In this document: positions 45,074 to 56,480 of the stretch, piece after piece
Numbering within the stretch: the first letter of the stretch is position 1
Layout: each line of letters begins with the position of its first letter
Origin: Brasenia schreberi
Lineage: Eukaryota > Streptophyta > Magnoliopsida > Nymphaeales > Cabombaceae
Length of the DNA stretch: 64,000 nucleotides
Assembly (NCBI GenBank): GCA_036023115.1
Contig: JAYKKT010000041.1
Coordinates: 6,498,501-6,562,500 of the forward strand
Reading direction: 5' to 3'
Made by a program: the position numbers and the translations under genes
Notes under the pieces: generated by a model
Told to the model about the DNA's origin: nothing
The model's input: the letters and a program-made list of their open reading frames with translations, nothing else
Database searches by the model: none

Positions 45074-47944
45074 ATGTCAAAATCCAATCCAAGTGAAGTG
45101 TCGAGCTAAGGCTCATGCGCATCAAGTTCTCACTCTAGGAGGATTTTCAAAAACAAAATAAAACTAGATGAAATCGAGGACTTGAGAAGGGAGTTTGAGG
45201 CCAAAATCGATGCTCTCAGCCAAGAGGCTGAAGTAGGCGATTCATGTTCATCAAACGGTGAACAAAGGCCTAAAAAGAAATCTGAAAAACCTCACAAGCA
45301 CAAAGAGGCCTCCGTAATGGAAGGCAACCAATACCACGAGTCCTTCACACAAAAGGATCGTAAAGCCCTACAGCCGTTGCTTAAAGGACAGAATAAAGAG
45401 AAAAGAAGTTACGCCCTGTCTGATTTCCTTCCTATGGATTACGAAACAGACAGTGACGATGAAATATCGAACTTCCATCGGTATGATGGCATGGGAGACC
45501 CTAGGTCTCACTTACAACTTTTCTCACGTCGAGCCCATAAGAAGAAAAAGGACTCGATGAAATGGGTGTATTGGTTCCCATTATCCCTTAAAGGCACAGC
45601 TGCCAAATGGCTGGCTTCCTACGACTTAAGCCAGTTCGCTACTTTTGAAGAGTTAGCGAACTGCTTCATGCAAAGATTTGCACACAACGTAGAAGTCACG
45701 CCGACTCTGAATACCTTAAGGGATATAAAGCAAGGCATGAACGAAGACGTACATGCCTTCATTATAAGATGGAGGTCGCTTTTGGGCCAAGTGCGAGAGC
45801 CCATATCCGAAGGATGCGCAGTCATGCTCATCCTGGATAATTTTAAAAGCGAGTTAAAAACCCTTCTCTCGCTCCATGAGATCTCAACTTTCCATAAGTT
45901 GATAAAAAAGGCCTCCCTTTTCGAAACCAACTTGCGAAAAGGGACATACGATCACTTGTGAAAAGGAAGTGCCATTCCAAAAACCCGCTTGGAAAAGCCC
46001 ATCGCGTATGGGCTGCCCACGACGGACAAAGGGGCAAAGCCCCATAAAATCGCCAATGTCCGGGTGGATCCAGGCGTGGCGGGCACTTCCAAAAATTTCG
46101 AAAAGATAGAAAATAAGAGGGAGCGAAATTTTCAAAAACCGGTTGAAAAACGGGAGTATACTCCACTGGGGCAGCCTGTGTCGGAGGTCCTAGACCTCCT
46201 ACTTGCCCAGGGCATGATAGAACTCCCTGAAATCCCCGAAGGAGTCACTTCCAAAGGGGGGTATTTGAATCGATTTTGTAAGTATCATCGCCTCAAAGGC
46301 CATGATACCAAATGTTGCTTCTCCCTCTTAAATAAAATTGAGAACTTGATAGCAGGAGGCCGGCTCCAGGTCACTGCGGAACCTGAGCCACCTCAAGCTA
46401 TCTTCAAGGAACCCTTTCCCAAACACGCCAGTGGCAGTGGGAAAGGAAAGGAGGTATGTACCCTCACCATTTCCAAGGAACTAGCACAAAAACCAGAACC
46501 TGGTCGACCTACTTGTGCGCCCATTCTTGTACTATACAAGAAGCCCGCCCAAGTCGTCATTCGGGGACCACCAAAAGTGGAAACCCCGGTAAAACCAGTT
46601 TTAAAAATCCAAGGTTCTCCTCAGCTCATCCTTAGAGCCAAATTTAGCGCGAACCCTAGGCTGGTCGTGGGGGAAGTCACTAGATCCGGGAGGATCTATC
46701 AACCCCCGCACCTTCAAGGTGCTCAAAAGGTGGTCAGTGTGCCTGGCCCCTCAAAAGGATGTATCCCTAGTGTTCTGCCAAAAGCAGATAAGGACAAAGT
46801 CATCCTAAATCCTTATGACTTCGAAAACCACCTTTCAAAGATTCCTATTCACATGTCTATCTTAGAGCTTATAAAAACTTCACCTAGGCATAGACTTGCA
46901 TTAGAGAAAATTCTAGAAAGGGCCAAGGTTGATTCGAACATAAGTCCGGAGTCCTTGTCTGCCCAAGTGGCTTTATTAGGAGCAAAATCACCCATCACTT
47001 TTTTGGAAGATGATGTAGATAGACCCTACGAAACCCATAACCAGGCCCTGCATATCGAGGTGGTTCTAAACAACCACTCTTTGGACAGGTGCCTAGTCGA
47101 TGGTGGAGGAGGGCTCAACATCCTTCCACTTCATGTGGCATACAAAATCGGAGTCACCTTGACTTCAGTGAAGCCAAGCCCCATCATTATCACTGGATAC
47201 GATGGGAATGCATCTAGACCTTTAGGATCCATCAAACTCCCAATGGAAACGGGAGGGATCGAACACACGGGGGTGTTCCATGTCTTGGACATCCACCCCC
47301 ATTATAACCTGCTGCTGGGAAGGCCCTCGATACACAGTTTGTGCGCTGTGCCATCCACCTTCCACAGGTGTGTCAAGATCCCTTTTAGGGACCAGGTCGT
47401 AGTGATCCTAGGTGAGAGTCACCCACAGCTTCAGGGGATCATAAACTCCCCTTGTTTATCAAGCTCCCAGGCCCATGAGGCTAACCTGGGGCAAATTATG
47501 GTTGAGCCACCTCGGCTCGTGTTAAACAACCCTAGGAAGGTTGTATGTGTGAAGGGGTTGCCCAAAGCAGGCCCCCTCCCGACTTTAATCCTTCTAGGAA
47601 AACCCAAGCGTTCCCTATTTCCAAAGCCCCTGGATAAGAGGCCATATGAGCATAATATGGACGATACCATGTTCCAGGACCACAATTTATATCAAACTTT
47701 TTCAAAAAACAAGAAATCGTGGAACATGTTGTTGAACTTGGGCTACACGCCCTACAAGAGTCTAGGGGCACAGAACCAGGGTCTCCTAGAGCCCATCCTT
47801 CCTAGGGCCAACCCAAGACGATATGGGATCGGCTATACTCCCCGAATACCACCGGAGCCACCCCCTGTGACCACCTGGGTCAAGGGTGCCCCAGAGCCTA
47901 CCTTAGAAGAGACCTACGATTTAGATCTCCTATTCCGAGTCTAA
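45074..47944 (+). pseudogene. E3 gag-protease-like ORF, two stops
   Basis: 956 codons in a single frame from ATG 45074 to TAA 47942-47944, interrupted only by CAA-to-TAA at 45107 and TGG-to-TGA at 45959. Charged N-terminus with a possible coiled coil (EIEDLRREFEAKIDAL); capsid-like Gag domain around codons 140-240 (GDPRSHLQLF, WVYWFPLSLKGTAAKWL, EELANCFMQRF); zinc-knuckle-like CKYHRLKGHDTKCC near codon 402; long Pro/Lys-rich spacer; protease-like domain with LVDGGGGLN near codon 675 and NLLLGRP. The normal DTG/DSG of retropepsins is DGG here. It is 142 nt downstream of the LTR with no extra ORF before it, unlike Ogre elements. Pol follows 25 nt later in the +1 frame. Confidence 0.93.
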
Positions 47945-47951
47945 CCCGTAG

Positions 47952-47969
47952 TGTTTTCCCTTTGTAGGT
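47952..47969 (+). promoter_or_regulatory. Splice-acceptor-like gag-pol junction (E3)
   Basis: TGTTTTCCCTTTGTAGGT between the gag stop and the pol ATG. The pol frame opens only at 47952 (TAG at 47949-47951). A pyrimidine-rich tract plus TAG is what a 3' splice site needs; use of it is a hypothesis. Confidence 0.45.
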
Positions 47970-48316
47970 ATGACGGAAGATCCCTTTTCTAAAAATACAA
48001 AAACATTTGAAAAGCTTAAAATCAAAAAAATCGAAAAACAAGAAAAACCAAAAACAATGGAAAAACAAAAACTCGAAAAAAGAGTGCTTTGTATAGTTCC
48101 CAAAGTTCTTGTTTTACAAAAACCCAAAAAAATTGAAAATTTGGAAAATACCAAAAAGATTTTATACATAGCTGCTCCTGGTAGGAATTTGGCAAAAGAA
48201 AAGGATTTCGAAAGAAACGTCGTCTGCATAGCCAGACCAAAAATTTCGAAATCACTTGAAAATCCAAGTACAAAACCAGGTCATTTTGAAAACCACGCAT
48301 CAAATTCCCTCGGGTC
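47970..48316 (+). pseudogene. E3 pol, N-terminal part before E4
   Basis: ATG at 47970 (MTEDPFSKNTK), then about 115 codons of Lys-rich linker (KLKIKKIEKQEKPK, KKIENLENTKKILYIAAPG). The frame is open to the E4 insertion; the natural sequence ...NSLGS continues at 62887. Domain function of this linker is unknown; it precedes RT in all copies here. Confidence 0.93.
48312..48316. repeat. Target site duplication of E4, left copy
   Basis: GGGTC before TGTAGAC, repeated at 62887-62891. The uninterrupted site is seen in E2 (complement of about 33001-33020). Confidence 0.97.
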
Positions 48317-51300
48317 TGTAGACGCGCGAAAATCCCCGCCTCTTCGCCCCTTTCGTGGCTTGGAGTGGATCTTATCGTGCGTCTAAGGCCTATGTATACA
48401 AACAGGGCGTGCCAGCTAGCTTACTTAAGCTAGCGAAGATATATCAATACTGACTTCTAAACGTGGCGACTGTGAGCAAGTGAGCTCTTGTCGTCGCAGA
48501 CCTTCTTGCACCGATGCGCAAGGGTCAGTCTGTACGCTTTTGCAAAAATCGAGTTTTTAGGGAGAAAATCTGCGAAACGGTTCGAGGTGTCTATTTCGGG
48601 TCTTTAAGATGCGATTGCATGTTTTAGATCACGTGGATTTGCACGTGCCTAAGTCTTTTCTTTTATCCCTTTTTGGGTCGCCTAGTTTGTGTGTTATGAA
48701 CACTCCACTACATGGGCGAATTCGAGCGGGGGTTGCTTCGATGCAATATGCGTCCTACCTCGTGGTATGGCGTAGATGCAATGCAAACTCACGCTACTCC
48801 AAAGGGAAAACCCGAAATGTAAAGACAATGCTGAAGGGAAATAACAGAAGGGAAATAACCGAAGGGAAATAACCGAAGGGAAATAACCGAAGGGAAATGA
48901 CCGAAGGGAAATATGTATATATCTTATGTATATGAGCCCTTACTCGGGTCTTGCAAATAAGAGCGAAGGCTCAATGTGGGTGCGTGTTTGAATTGAAAGA
49001 CTTACACACACGACATGAAATTAAACCCAAATATAAATTGCAGTATGGCCTTGACTAAGGTCTTGGGAGTAAGAGCGAAGGCTCAATGTGTGTGCAAGTG
49101 CTTGAATTGAAAGACTACTCACACGACAATAAATGAAACCCAAATAGTATAGGTCGGCCCTTACTTGGGTCTTTCAAATAAGAGCGAAAGCTCAATATGT
49201 GTGAGAGTGTTTAAATTGAAAGACTTACTCACACGACATGAAATGAAACCCAAATAGTATAGGTCGGCCCTTACTTGGGTCTTTCAAATAAGAGCGAAAG
49301 CTCAATGTGTGTGAGAGTGTTTAAATTGAAAGACAACACACCCAACTTAAACAAAACCCTTCGGAAATGAAATATATACGTATACTTATATATTAGGGGC
49401 TGATTAGGCCCGTGTGTGTTCAAAATTGTGCACGACTAAGAGAGTGCACGTGTGTGGTTGTGCCAAGCCACGTTATTACAAGCGGGGGGAGACTATGCTC
49501 CGTTATTACAACCCCGTATCCAATTGAATTTCAAGCAAGTGTATGATTAAAGACCGAGTTTAGAAACTTACAAGTAGCTGGTCCGTAGAGGTCTTGCTTG
49601 AGCGTGGCCTTGGCTTTGGGCTGCAAATGGGAGCTCCGCGAAGGTGTGTGACCAAGAGTGCTGGCCGGCTGCAAATGGGGCGCGGGATGGACGCCTCGAA
49701 GGGGACCGGTGGCAAGTGGGCGGCGCCTCCAAGTAGGGAGTTTAGAGTGGCTGACTAAGTGGGTCTTAGGGTCACTAGGTAAGTTAGGGACTTAGGGAAA
49801 CTGGACCTAAAAGGTGAGCTAGTGGGAAGGCCAAAGAGGACGCCTAGGGGGAGGTCGGCCGAATGGGAGGTGGTGGCTGAGTAGTGGCCAGCCACTTGGG
49901 TTATCCTAGGTTCGGCTAGGCTTAGATGGTGGCGGCAAAGAGGTTGAGCTAAGGGGAAGATGGGTGGCTAAGAGTGGGGAGGTGGTAGAGAGTGGTTTTG
50001 AGGGAGTTAGGGGGACTTACCGAATGGGAAGGAGTGGCGGCCAAGGTGGCTGTCGGCTGGTGGAAGATGGGAGAAGGAGAGGGCCCGGCTGAGTGAGGTG
50101 GTGGCGTCCGGCTGGTGGGGCAATGATGGTGGATGGAAGAGGGAGAGTGGCGGAGCAGGTGGCGGCTGGTGGGGCTGGAGCTGCTGGGAAGACGGGTGAG
50201 AGATGGGAGAGGAAGAGGGCCCGGCTGGGAGTGGAAAGTGGTTCCCACTTGGAAAACCCGCCCACAATGGGGGGGGTTTAAATAGGGGATGGGTAGGTCG
50301 GTTAGGGCTGGGTTGTGGGTAGTGGTTAGGTGGTTTAGGTAGGGTGGTATGTAGATAAGGTGGGCTGGATGGGGTTGGGCCAGATATTTTAAAACTAGGT
50401 GTTTGGGAAAATCGTGGGCTAAGGGTGGTTTAGGGTTAGGTTAGGTGGTTGGGTTTGAGGGTGAGGTTTAGTGAGCTAGGTTAGGTGGTTTAGGCTAGGT
50501 TTAGGCTAGGATTAGGGAAATTAATCTAGGTTTAGGGAAGGATTAGGGGAGTGGGTTAGGTGATTAGGTTGGGATTAGGCCGGGATTAGGGAAGTGGGTT
50601 AGGTGATTAGGTTCAGATTAGGGGTGGATTAGGGGTTTAGGCTAGGTTTAGGCATTTTGGGTTAGTTTTAGGTGAAGGAGCTCCCTTAGCATGGCCCATA
50701 GACCTTGATCACCCCATGTTGGTGCAGCCCTAGGTTAGGTTTTAGCTAATTACAAGCTTAAACCCACTCAATTAGGCTAAACCACAAGATTAAACCCAAA
50801 CTTGACACACAAGTCAAGCTTAATACAACACTCTTGATATTTATCACCCCCACTCTCTCTCATGCCCAATATCCCACGTGAATTTCAAGTGGGCCCCACC
50901 TCCATTTATGAGAAGGTGATGTGGGCCATGGATATGGATATTGGATTGGATTTCTGGATCCAAATCCAAATCCAAGTCCACATATGGGTTTGGATTGGAA
51001 TCTGGATATATATGGTCCAGATCCAATCCAAACTGAACTCTGACTCCTTCGAGCTGGGTTCGAAACGGACGATTCGTGCGGGGCCTAACAGCATCAGTAC
51101 TCCGTCTGCGTTGGGTCTTCGCCAACATAGTCGTCCGCCTCCGTTTCTGCCTTCTGGAGATGACTTCAAATGCTTTTTTGATAAGAACAGGGTCTTGGAC
51201 GTTCGAGATCCTGGGGTGTGAATCAGATACAAGAGATGCTGTGCCGGGCTTGACAGGTGCTCCGGTTTCGGGCTCTTCTTGGCTCTCCTGGTCCTGTCTT

Positions 51301-51513
51301 GATCGAGCCAAGCCACTTCGGGGTTTCAAAACATGTTTTAAAAGGGTTTTCAAAAGCTATATCATATGTTTTTGAAAGATAAAGTTTAAAACATATATAC
51401 AGGGTTTTGTTTGGAAGGCTCCTGGGTTTCCAAACTCAAAAATGGCCCTTTGGGGCTGCTTGTATCAAAACCAGATTTGTTTAAGAAATTCGTGGGATTT
51501 CGGGGTGTTTACA
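48317..51513 (-). mobile_element. E4 3' LTR
   Basis: 3197 bp. U5 palindrome 48415-48434; GAAGGGAAATAACC array about 48832-48910; 111-bp repeats about 48990-49340; GTTATTACA..CTCC motif about 49470-49515; TATTTAAA box 50277-50284; TTAGG-rich tract about 50410-50660; U3 open frame 50844-51353. One tandem unit shorter than its partner. Confidence 0.97.
50277..50284 (-). promoter_or_regulatory. E4 3' LTR TATA-like box
   Basis: TATTTAAA on the minus strand at the LTR-I promoter position. The 5' LTR copy (61651-61657) has lost one base next to it and reads CATTTAAA. Confidence 0.6.
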
Positions 51514-51526
51514 GATGCCCCTCTTT
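51514..51526 (-). promoter_or_regulatory. Polypurine tract of E4
   Basis: The complement reads AAAGAGGGGCATC, abutting the 3' LTR. Confidence 0.93.
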
Positions 51527-52680
51527 GGCCTTGTCCAAATAGATTTGGATAAGGGCAAAGATGACAAACACCCCTTTTAATGTCTCCCTAGATCTAGCCA
51601 CGAAGAATATGGGGATCATCCCATTTTTAGCAAAATCTCAATTTTACAAACTCTGGTAGGAGGAGATATCACGCCAAAGGGTTCACTTATGGAATCTGGT
51701 CCTAAATGGGATCATGTTCATGCAAGTACCATGCGTGGAATGCAGATGACATGGGTGTGGTGCCAAGAGTGGCGACCTCCCAGAGACCAGGTGTGGTCGA
51801 ACTCTAGAGACTTACAAGGCCTACTGCCCAAAGTGAGCAAAAACCCTATGCTGTTCGATGTTCGGTTTTCAAAACTTATTTACAAAAGCTATTTACAAAA
51901 GGGACAACTGTCTTGAGTCTCGATCCTAAGGATCTCGAGCTCTTCGTGCTTGCCCTTGTTTGAGTCTTAACACTCGCTTATCTAGCGGAGGTTTTATAAG
52001 AAAACAAGCTTCATTTCAAATCCCTACGCCTTACTCGAAAGGTCGAATTCTCAAACAAGATGAAATTCAAGTAAGTAAATCCTATTTTTACTTTAGGATT
52101 CCTCGAAATGAACCATGTTTAGCTTGGGATAAGCCAGGGATGGGAAAGAGATACCACGGTCCCTTCTGAAGCGTCCCGTGGTTTAAGGCATAGAAGGCCG
52201 AAAACTGCTCTTTTTGAGCTTTTGCCTCTTTTTCCTTTTTTAGAGAGGGTCTCCCTTTGGGAGTATTTTTTCTTTAATCCCTCTTTTTATAAGAGAATCG
52301 ATTTTTCTTTTTCAAGTCTGGTTTCTTTCTTTTGGAAAGAGACTTTAAATGGGAAATTCCCTTTTGATTTGGGCCTTTGTTTTCCTTTTGGAAGGAGAAA
52401 AGAAGAGGGGAGGACTTATCCCAAGCCTACACTCGATCCATTCCAAATCAGCCTATTTAGAAATAGCACGTACTACTTGCAAGTATCTTGCTATGTTGAA
52501 CTAGGCCTTTCTTTGTAAGAAGAAGGATTTTGAAATGTAACCACGATTTTGAAAACTCCACTCTTTCACAAGTGCGAATTCTCTCACTCAGGGTCACACG
52601 AATTGCTTTTGCACCTTATTCACACGTCTCAGGGCAGCTATCCCTATAAAATTTTCGAAAACTGGAATTTAATCCAGATC
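51527..52680 (-). other. E4 3' UTR
   Basis: 1154 bp between the pol stop and the PPT. It includes the 30-nt stem at 52153-52182 and a purine-rich middle. Small open frames on the plus strand here are antisense and have no recognisable homology. Confidence 0.9.
52153..52182 (-). other. 3' UTR stem element (E4)
   Basis: ACCACGG...CCGTGGT with CTTCTGAAG inside; matches E2 and Z. Confidence 0.7.
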
Positions 52681-55600
52681 CTACACATGATACCTCTTTA
52701 AGTATTGAATATTGATAGGATCTGCTAAATTCCTACCTTCTACATCGATCAACCAATACGAATTGTTCGTAGTGGTTGCTCGCACAACATAGGGTCCATC
52801 CCAGTTGGGGCGCCACTTGCCTAGGGGGTGTGGGCCACGATGGTGGATGGTTTTCAAGACCAGATCTCCCACTTCAAAGTGGCGAGGTCTCATGTGTTTG
52901 CTATAATGTCGGGCTATCCTTTGCCGGTATGCACGAGCATGATCCATAGCAAGGAGTCGCCTCTCATCTAGCAAATCTAGTTCGGCCATCCTAGCATGTT
53001 GAAGCGTCTCTAGGGGGAGGTCGAGTGCAATGGATGTATGGAATGAATGCAGTTGGGTATGAATGGGAAGAATGGCGTTTGTGCCATAGACCAATTCGAA
53101 TGGTGTGGCATTCGTGGGAGTTCGGATGGAAGTCCTATAAGCCCATAAGGCTTCATCCAGCTTCTCATGCCACCTCCTACCCTTCTCTAAGGTCTTCTCA
53201 ATGATACCAATGAGAGTCTTGTTTGTGGCTTCGGCTTGGCCGTTGCCTTGAGGGTAGTAGGGCGAGGAGAAGTGGTGAGTTATGCCATACGTTTTGCACA
53301 ACTTAACCATCCGCTCGTTCTTGAATGGGGTACCATTATCAGACACAAGGTCTCGTGGAACCCCAAATCGAGCCAAGATATTCCTCCGGATGAAAGCCAC
53401 CACATGTTGCCCCATTACATTCGTTAGGGAAATGGCTTCCACCCACTTGGAGAAATACTCCGTGGCTGCTAAAATAAAACGATGCCCATTCGAGGCCTTT
53501 GGAAATATGGGGCCTACAATGTCAAACGCCCACATGGTAAATGGCCAGGGGCTGACCACGGAATGCAATGCTGATGAAGGGATATGAATGGCGTGCCCAT
53601 GCACTTGACATGGATGACACTTCCTAACATGATCGTGACAATCCTTTTTCAGGGTGGACCAAAAATAACCCCCTCTAAGTATTTTCATCGCCATCATGTT
53701 GGCATTAACATGACCTCCACATTCTCCATCGTGGAACTCGTGCATCACTATCCTAGCCTCCTCTAGGTCGATACACCTAAGCAGAATGCCGGTAAAACTC
53801 TTTTTGTATAAGACCCCACCCAGAATGGTGTATCGGGTCGAAATCTTACGAATGAATGCCTTATCTTTGGACGTGGCATCCTCGGTGAATCCCCCATTTT
53901 CTAAAAATTGTTTTATGTCATAGAACCAGGGTTTTTCAATAGACTCTGGGTTGTTTTGGCAAATATCCAAGTCGTGTGTGGATGGATGGGGCGCATGCCA
54001 TATTTCCAAAGATCTGGTCCCTGAAATGGGATCGACCTTCAGGGCTGAACCCAAGGAAGAGAGGGCATCGGCGATGCCATTGTCCTCTCTTCCCACGTGT
54101 GTGAGTTTACACGACTGGAAGGAGTGGACCAATCGAGTGGCCAACTCGTGATATGGAAGTAGTTTCTCATTACGTACTTGCCAAATTTTTAAAACCTGGT
54201 TTATGACAAGGAGCGAATCTCCAAAGACCTCGATGCATGATGCCCCTAGAGTTTTCGAAATCCTTAAGCCTTGTATGAGTGCTTCATACTCAGCTACGTT
54301 GTTGGAACATTCGAAATCTAAGCGGACCGCTATGGGAATCTCGCCCTTTTCAGGGGAGATTAGGATGATCCCGGCACCAGCCCCTCGTTGGTTTCGTGCC
54401 CCGTCGAAGTGCATCTTCCACACTTGGTTTTCAAAAGAATTTGCCAAAATGTGGTTTTGAAAATGGTTTTGCAATATGCCTTCATCAGGCATTTCGACAA
54501 GAGTGGGATATGCGTCCTCCAAGGGGAAGTCAGCCACGTAATCTGCTAGGGCTTGCCCTTTAACGGAGATCTGGTGATGATATTTTAGATCATACTCCAT
54601 TAGAAGGAGTTGCCATTTGCCCAATCTACCCGTGAGAATGGGTTTTTCGAACAAGTGCTTGATTGGATCAAGCTTGGACACTATCCAGATCTCATGATCT
54701 AGGAAGTAGTGTCTGAATTTCTGGCAGGCCCAGACTAGGGCCAAGCACGTCTTCTCCATGGCTTGATAATTTCGTTCATAAGCCAAGAGAGTTTTCGAAA
54801 TATAGTAGATGGCATACTCCTTATGGGTGTCATCCTCGTATTGAGCCAACAGGGCTCCTAAAGCGTTTACATGCACGGAGATGTATAATAAAAGCGGTTT
54901 TCCTTGCTTTGGAGGATTCAAAACGGGGGGATTAACCAAGTATGCCTTTAGTCTCTCGAAGGACTTTTGGCATTCGTCATCCCATAAGAATTTCGTACCC
55001 TTCCTCAACAGTTTGTTGAAGGGTTCGCATCGAGTTGCCAGATTCGATATGAATCGGCGCACAGATTGTAATCGACCCTGGAGGCTACGGACTTGGGTGA
55101 GATTGGAGGGTGGAGCCATGTCTATGATGGCTCGACACTTAGAGGGGTCGACTTCTATTCCCCTTTGGCTCACCATAAAGCCTAGAAGCTTTCCTGATTC
55201 TACTCCGAACACACATTTATGAGGGTTTAGCTTTACTTTGTAAAGCCTAAGCCTTTCGAAAATCTTTTGTAAACATTCGATATGGGTGCATCGGGTTTTG
55301 GATTTCGCCAAGAGATCATCTACATACACTTCTACAAGCTCGTGAATTTGATCATGGAAGATCGTGTTCATGGCTCGTTGGTATGTTGCGCCGGCATTTT
55401 TCAAACCAAAGGGCATGACTGTATAGCAGTACGTGCCCCATGGGGTTGTGAAGGCGGTCTTACCCTGATCTCGTGGACTTAGTTTGATTTGATTATAGCC
55501 TGAATAGCCATCCATAAATGAAAACATTTCATGATTTGCAGTACTATCGACTATCAAATCTATGTTTGGTAAAGGATAATTATCCTTTGGAGTGGCTTTA

Positions 55601-56367
55601 TTCAGGTTTCTGAAATCGATGCATATTCGAATTTTCCCATTGGTTTTTCGAACTACAACGATATTTGACAACCAATCAGAATACGCAATGGGTTTTATAA
55701 ATCCGGCTTTTAGCAGATCCTCTAAACCCTCTTTGACTTGCGTGTGTATATTCGGGTGTATTTTCCTAAGCTTCTGCTTTATGGGTTTTACACCTACATC
55801 TAAGGGAAGACGATGCTCGACTATGCTGGGATCTATGCCCGGCATGTCTTCATACGTCCATGCAAACACATCTAAATAGGTCCGTAGAAATGCCATGAAT
55901 GCTAACTTTTCAGTTTCATGCAAGCATGCGACTATTTTGATGGTTTTTGGATTGGAATCATCCCCTAGGTTCACCTCTACGAAATCTCCTCCTACTGATT
56001 GGGAAGGTCTTTCAAAATCGAGAATTCTATGAAATTCTGGGAGCTCAGAAGTGGGATCTTCCTCAAGGGGATCCACTTCTGGGCTTCGATCATTCTCGTG
56101 GACTTTAGACCTGAGGGAACTTGATGCGTGGTTTTCGAAATATCCTGGTTTTGTACTTGGATTTTCAAGTGATTTCGAAATTTTTGGTCTGACTATGCAG
56201 ACGACGTTTCTTTCGAAATTCTTTTCTTTCGCCAAAGTTAAACCAGGAGCAGCTATGTACAAAATCTTTTTGGTATTTTCCAAATTTTCGATTTTTTTGG
56301 GTTTTTGTAAAACAAGAACTTTGGGAACTATACAAAGTACACTCTTTTCGAGTTTTTGCTTTTCCAT
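52681..56367 (-). CDS. pol: E4 Pol polyprotein: RT, gypsy RNase H, archaeal RNase H, integrase
   Basis: 1228 codons, open from the ATG at 56367 to TAG at 52681-52683. RT about 215-400 with D286 (SFMDG) and YVDD 348-351. Gypsy RNase H about 465-615: E538 region (MEKTC) is kept, but the first catalytic Asp (TDAS in relatives) reads SVHV, so it is probably inactive. Archaeal-type RNase H about 650-775 with D655, E693, D717, D767 all present. Integrase: zinc finger H879, H886, C917, C920; D949, D1010, E1046 (D-35-E); GPY/F at 1190-1193; no chromodomain. Dual RNase H is typical of the Tat lineage. The family's usual ATG (56455) is frame-broken by one extra T, so this start is 29 codons downstream, in the linker before RT. 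No protease is in this ORF; it is at the end of gag. Confidence 0.96.
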   Translation of the reverse strand: MEKQKLEKSVLCIVPKVLVLQKPKKIENLENTKKILYIAAPGLTLAKEKNFERNVVCIVRPKISKSLENPSTKPGYFENHASSSLRSKVHENDRSPEVDPLEEDPTSELPEFHRILDFERPSQSVGGDFVEVNLGDDSNPKTIKIVACLHETEKLAFMAFLRTYLDVFAWTYEDMPGIDPSIVEHRLPLDVGVKPIKQKLRKIHPNIHTQVKEGLEDLLKAGFIKPIAYSDWLSNIVVVRKTNGKIRICIDFRNLNKATPKDNYPLPNIDLIVDSTANHEMFSFMDGYSGYNQIKLSPRDQGKTAFTTPWGTYCYTVMPFGLKNAGATYQRAMNTIFHDQIHELVEVYVDDLLAKSKTRCTHIECLQKIFERLRLYKVKLNPHKCVFGVESGKLLGFMVSQRGIEVDPSKCRAIIDMAPPSNLTQVRSLQGRLQSVRRFISNLATRCEPFNKLLRKGTKFLWDDECQKSFERLKAYLVNPPVLNPPKQGKPLLLYISVHVNALGALLAQYEDDTHKEYAIYYISKTLLAYERNYQAMEKTCLALVWACQKFRHYFLDHEIWIVSKLDPIKHLFEKPILTGRLGKWQLLLMEYDLKYHHQISVKGQALADYVADFPLEDAYPTLVEMPDEGILQNHFQNHILANSFENQVWKMHFDGARNQRGAGAGIILISPEKGEIPIAVRLDFECSNNVAEYEALIQGLRISKTLGASCIEVFGDSLLVINQVLKIWQVRNEKLLPYHELATRLVHSFQSCKLTHVGREDNGIADALSSLGSALKVDPISGTRSLEIWHAPHPSTHDLDICQNNPESIEKPWFYDIKQFLENGGFTEDATSKDKAFIRKISTRYTILGGVLYKKSFTGILLRCIDLEEARIVMHEFHDGECGGHVNANMMAMKILRGGYFWSTLKKDCHDHVRKCHPCQVHGHAIHIPSSALHSVVSPWPFTMWAFDIVGPIFPKASNGHRFILAATEYFSKWVEAISLTNVMGQHVVAFIRRNILARFGVPRDLVSDNGTPFKNERMVKLCKTYGITHHFSSPYYPQGNGQAEATNKTLIGIIEKTLEKGRRWHEKLDEALWAYRTSIRTPTNATPFELVYGTNAILPIHTQLHSFHTSIALDLPLETLQHARMAELDLLDERRLLAMDHARAYRQRIARHYSKHMRPRHFEVGDLVLKTIHHRGPHPLGKWRPNWDGPYVVRATTTNNSYWLIDVEGRNLADPINIQYLKRYHV

Positions 56368-56455
56368 TGTTTTTGGTTTTTCTTGTTTTCGATTTTTTTT
56401 TATTTTAAGTTTTTAAATGTTTTTTGTATTTTTAGAAAAAGGGATCTTCCGTCAT

Positions 56456-56473
56456 ACCTACAAAGGGAAAACA
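56456..56473 (-). promoter_or_regulatory. Splice-acceptor-like gag-pol junction (E4)
   Basis: The minus strand reads TGTTTTCCCTTTGTAGGT, the same as E2 and E3. Confidence 0.45.
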
Positions 56474-56480
56474 CTATGGG

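Noticed and set aside
45074..45200. Additional ORF1 before gag as in Ogre elements
   Set aside because: Only about 140 bp separate the 5' LTR from the gag ATG in E2 and E3, leaving no room for it.
53236..56416. Many plus-strand open frames of 60-120 codons opposite pol
   Set aside because: Antisense shadows of the conserved minus-strand pol; the same shadows recur opposite E2 and E3 pol.
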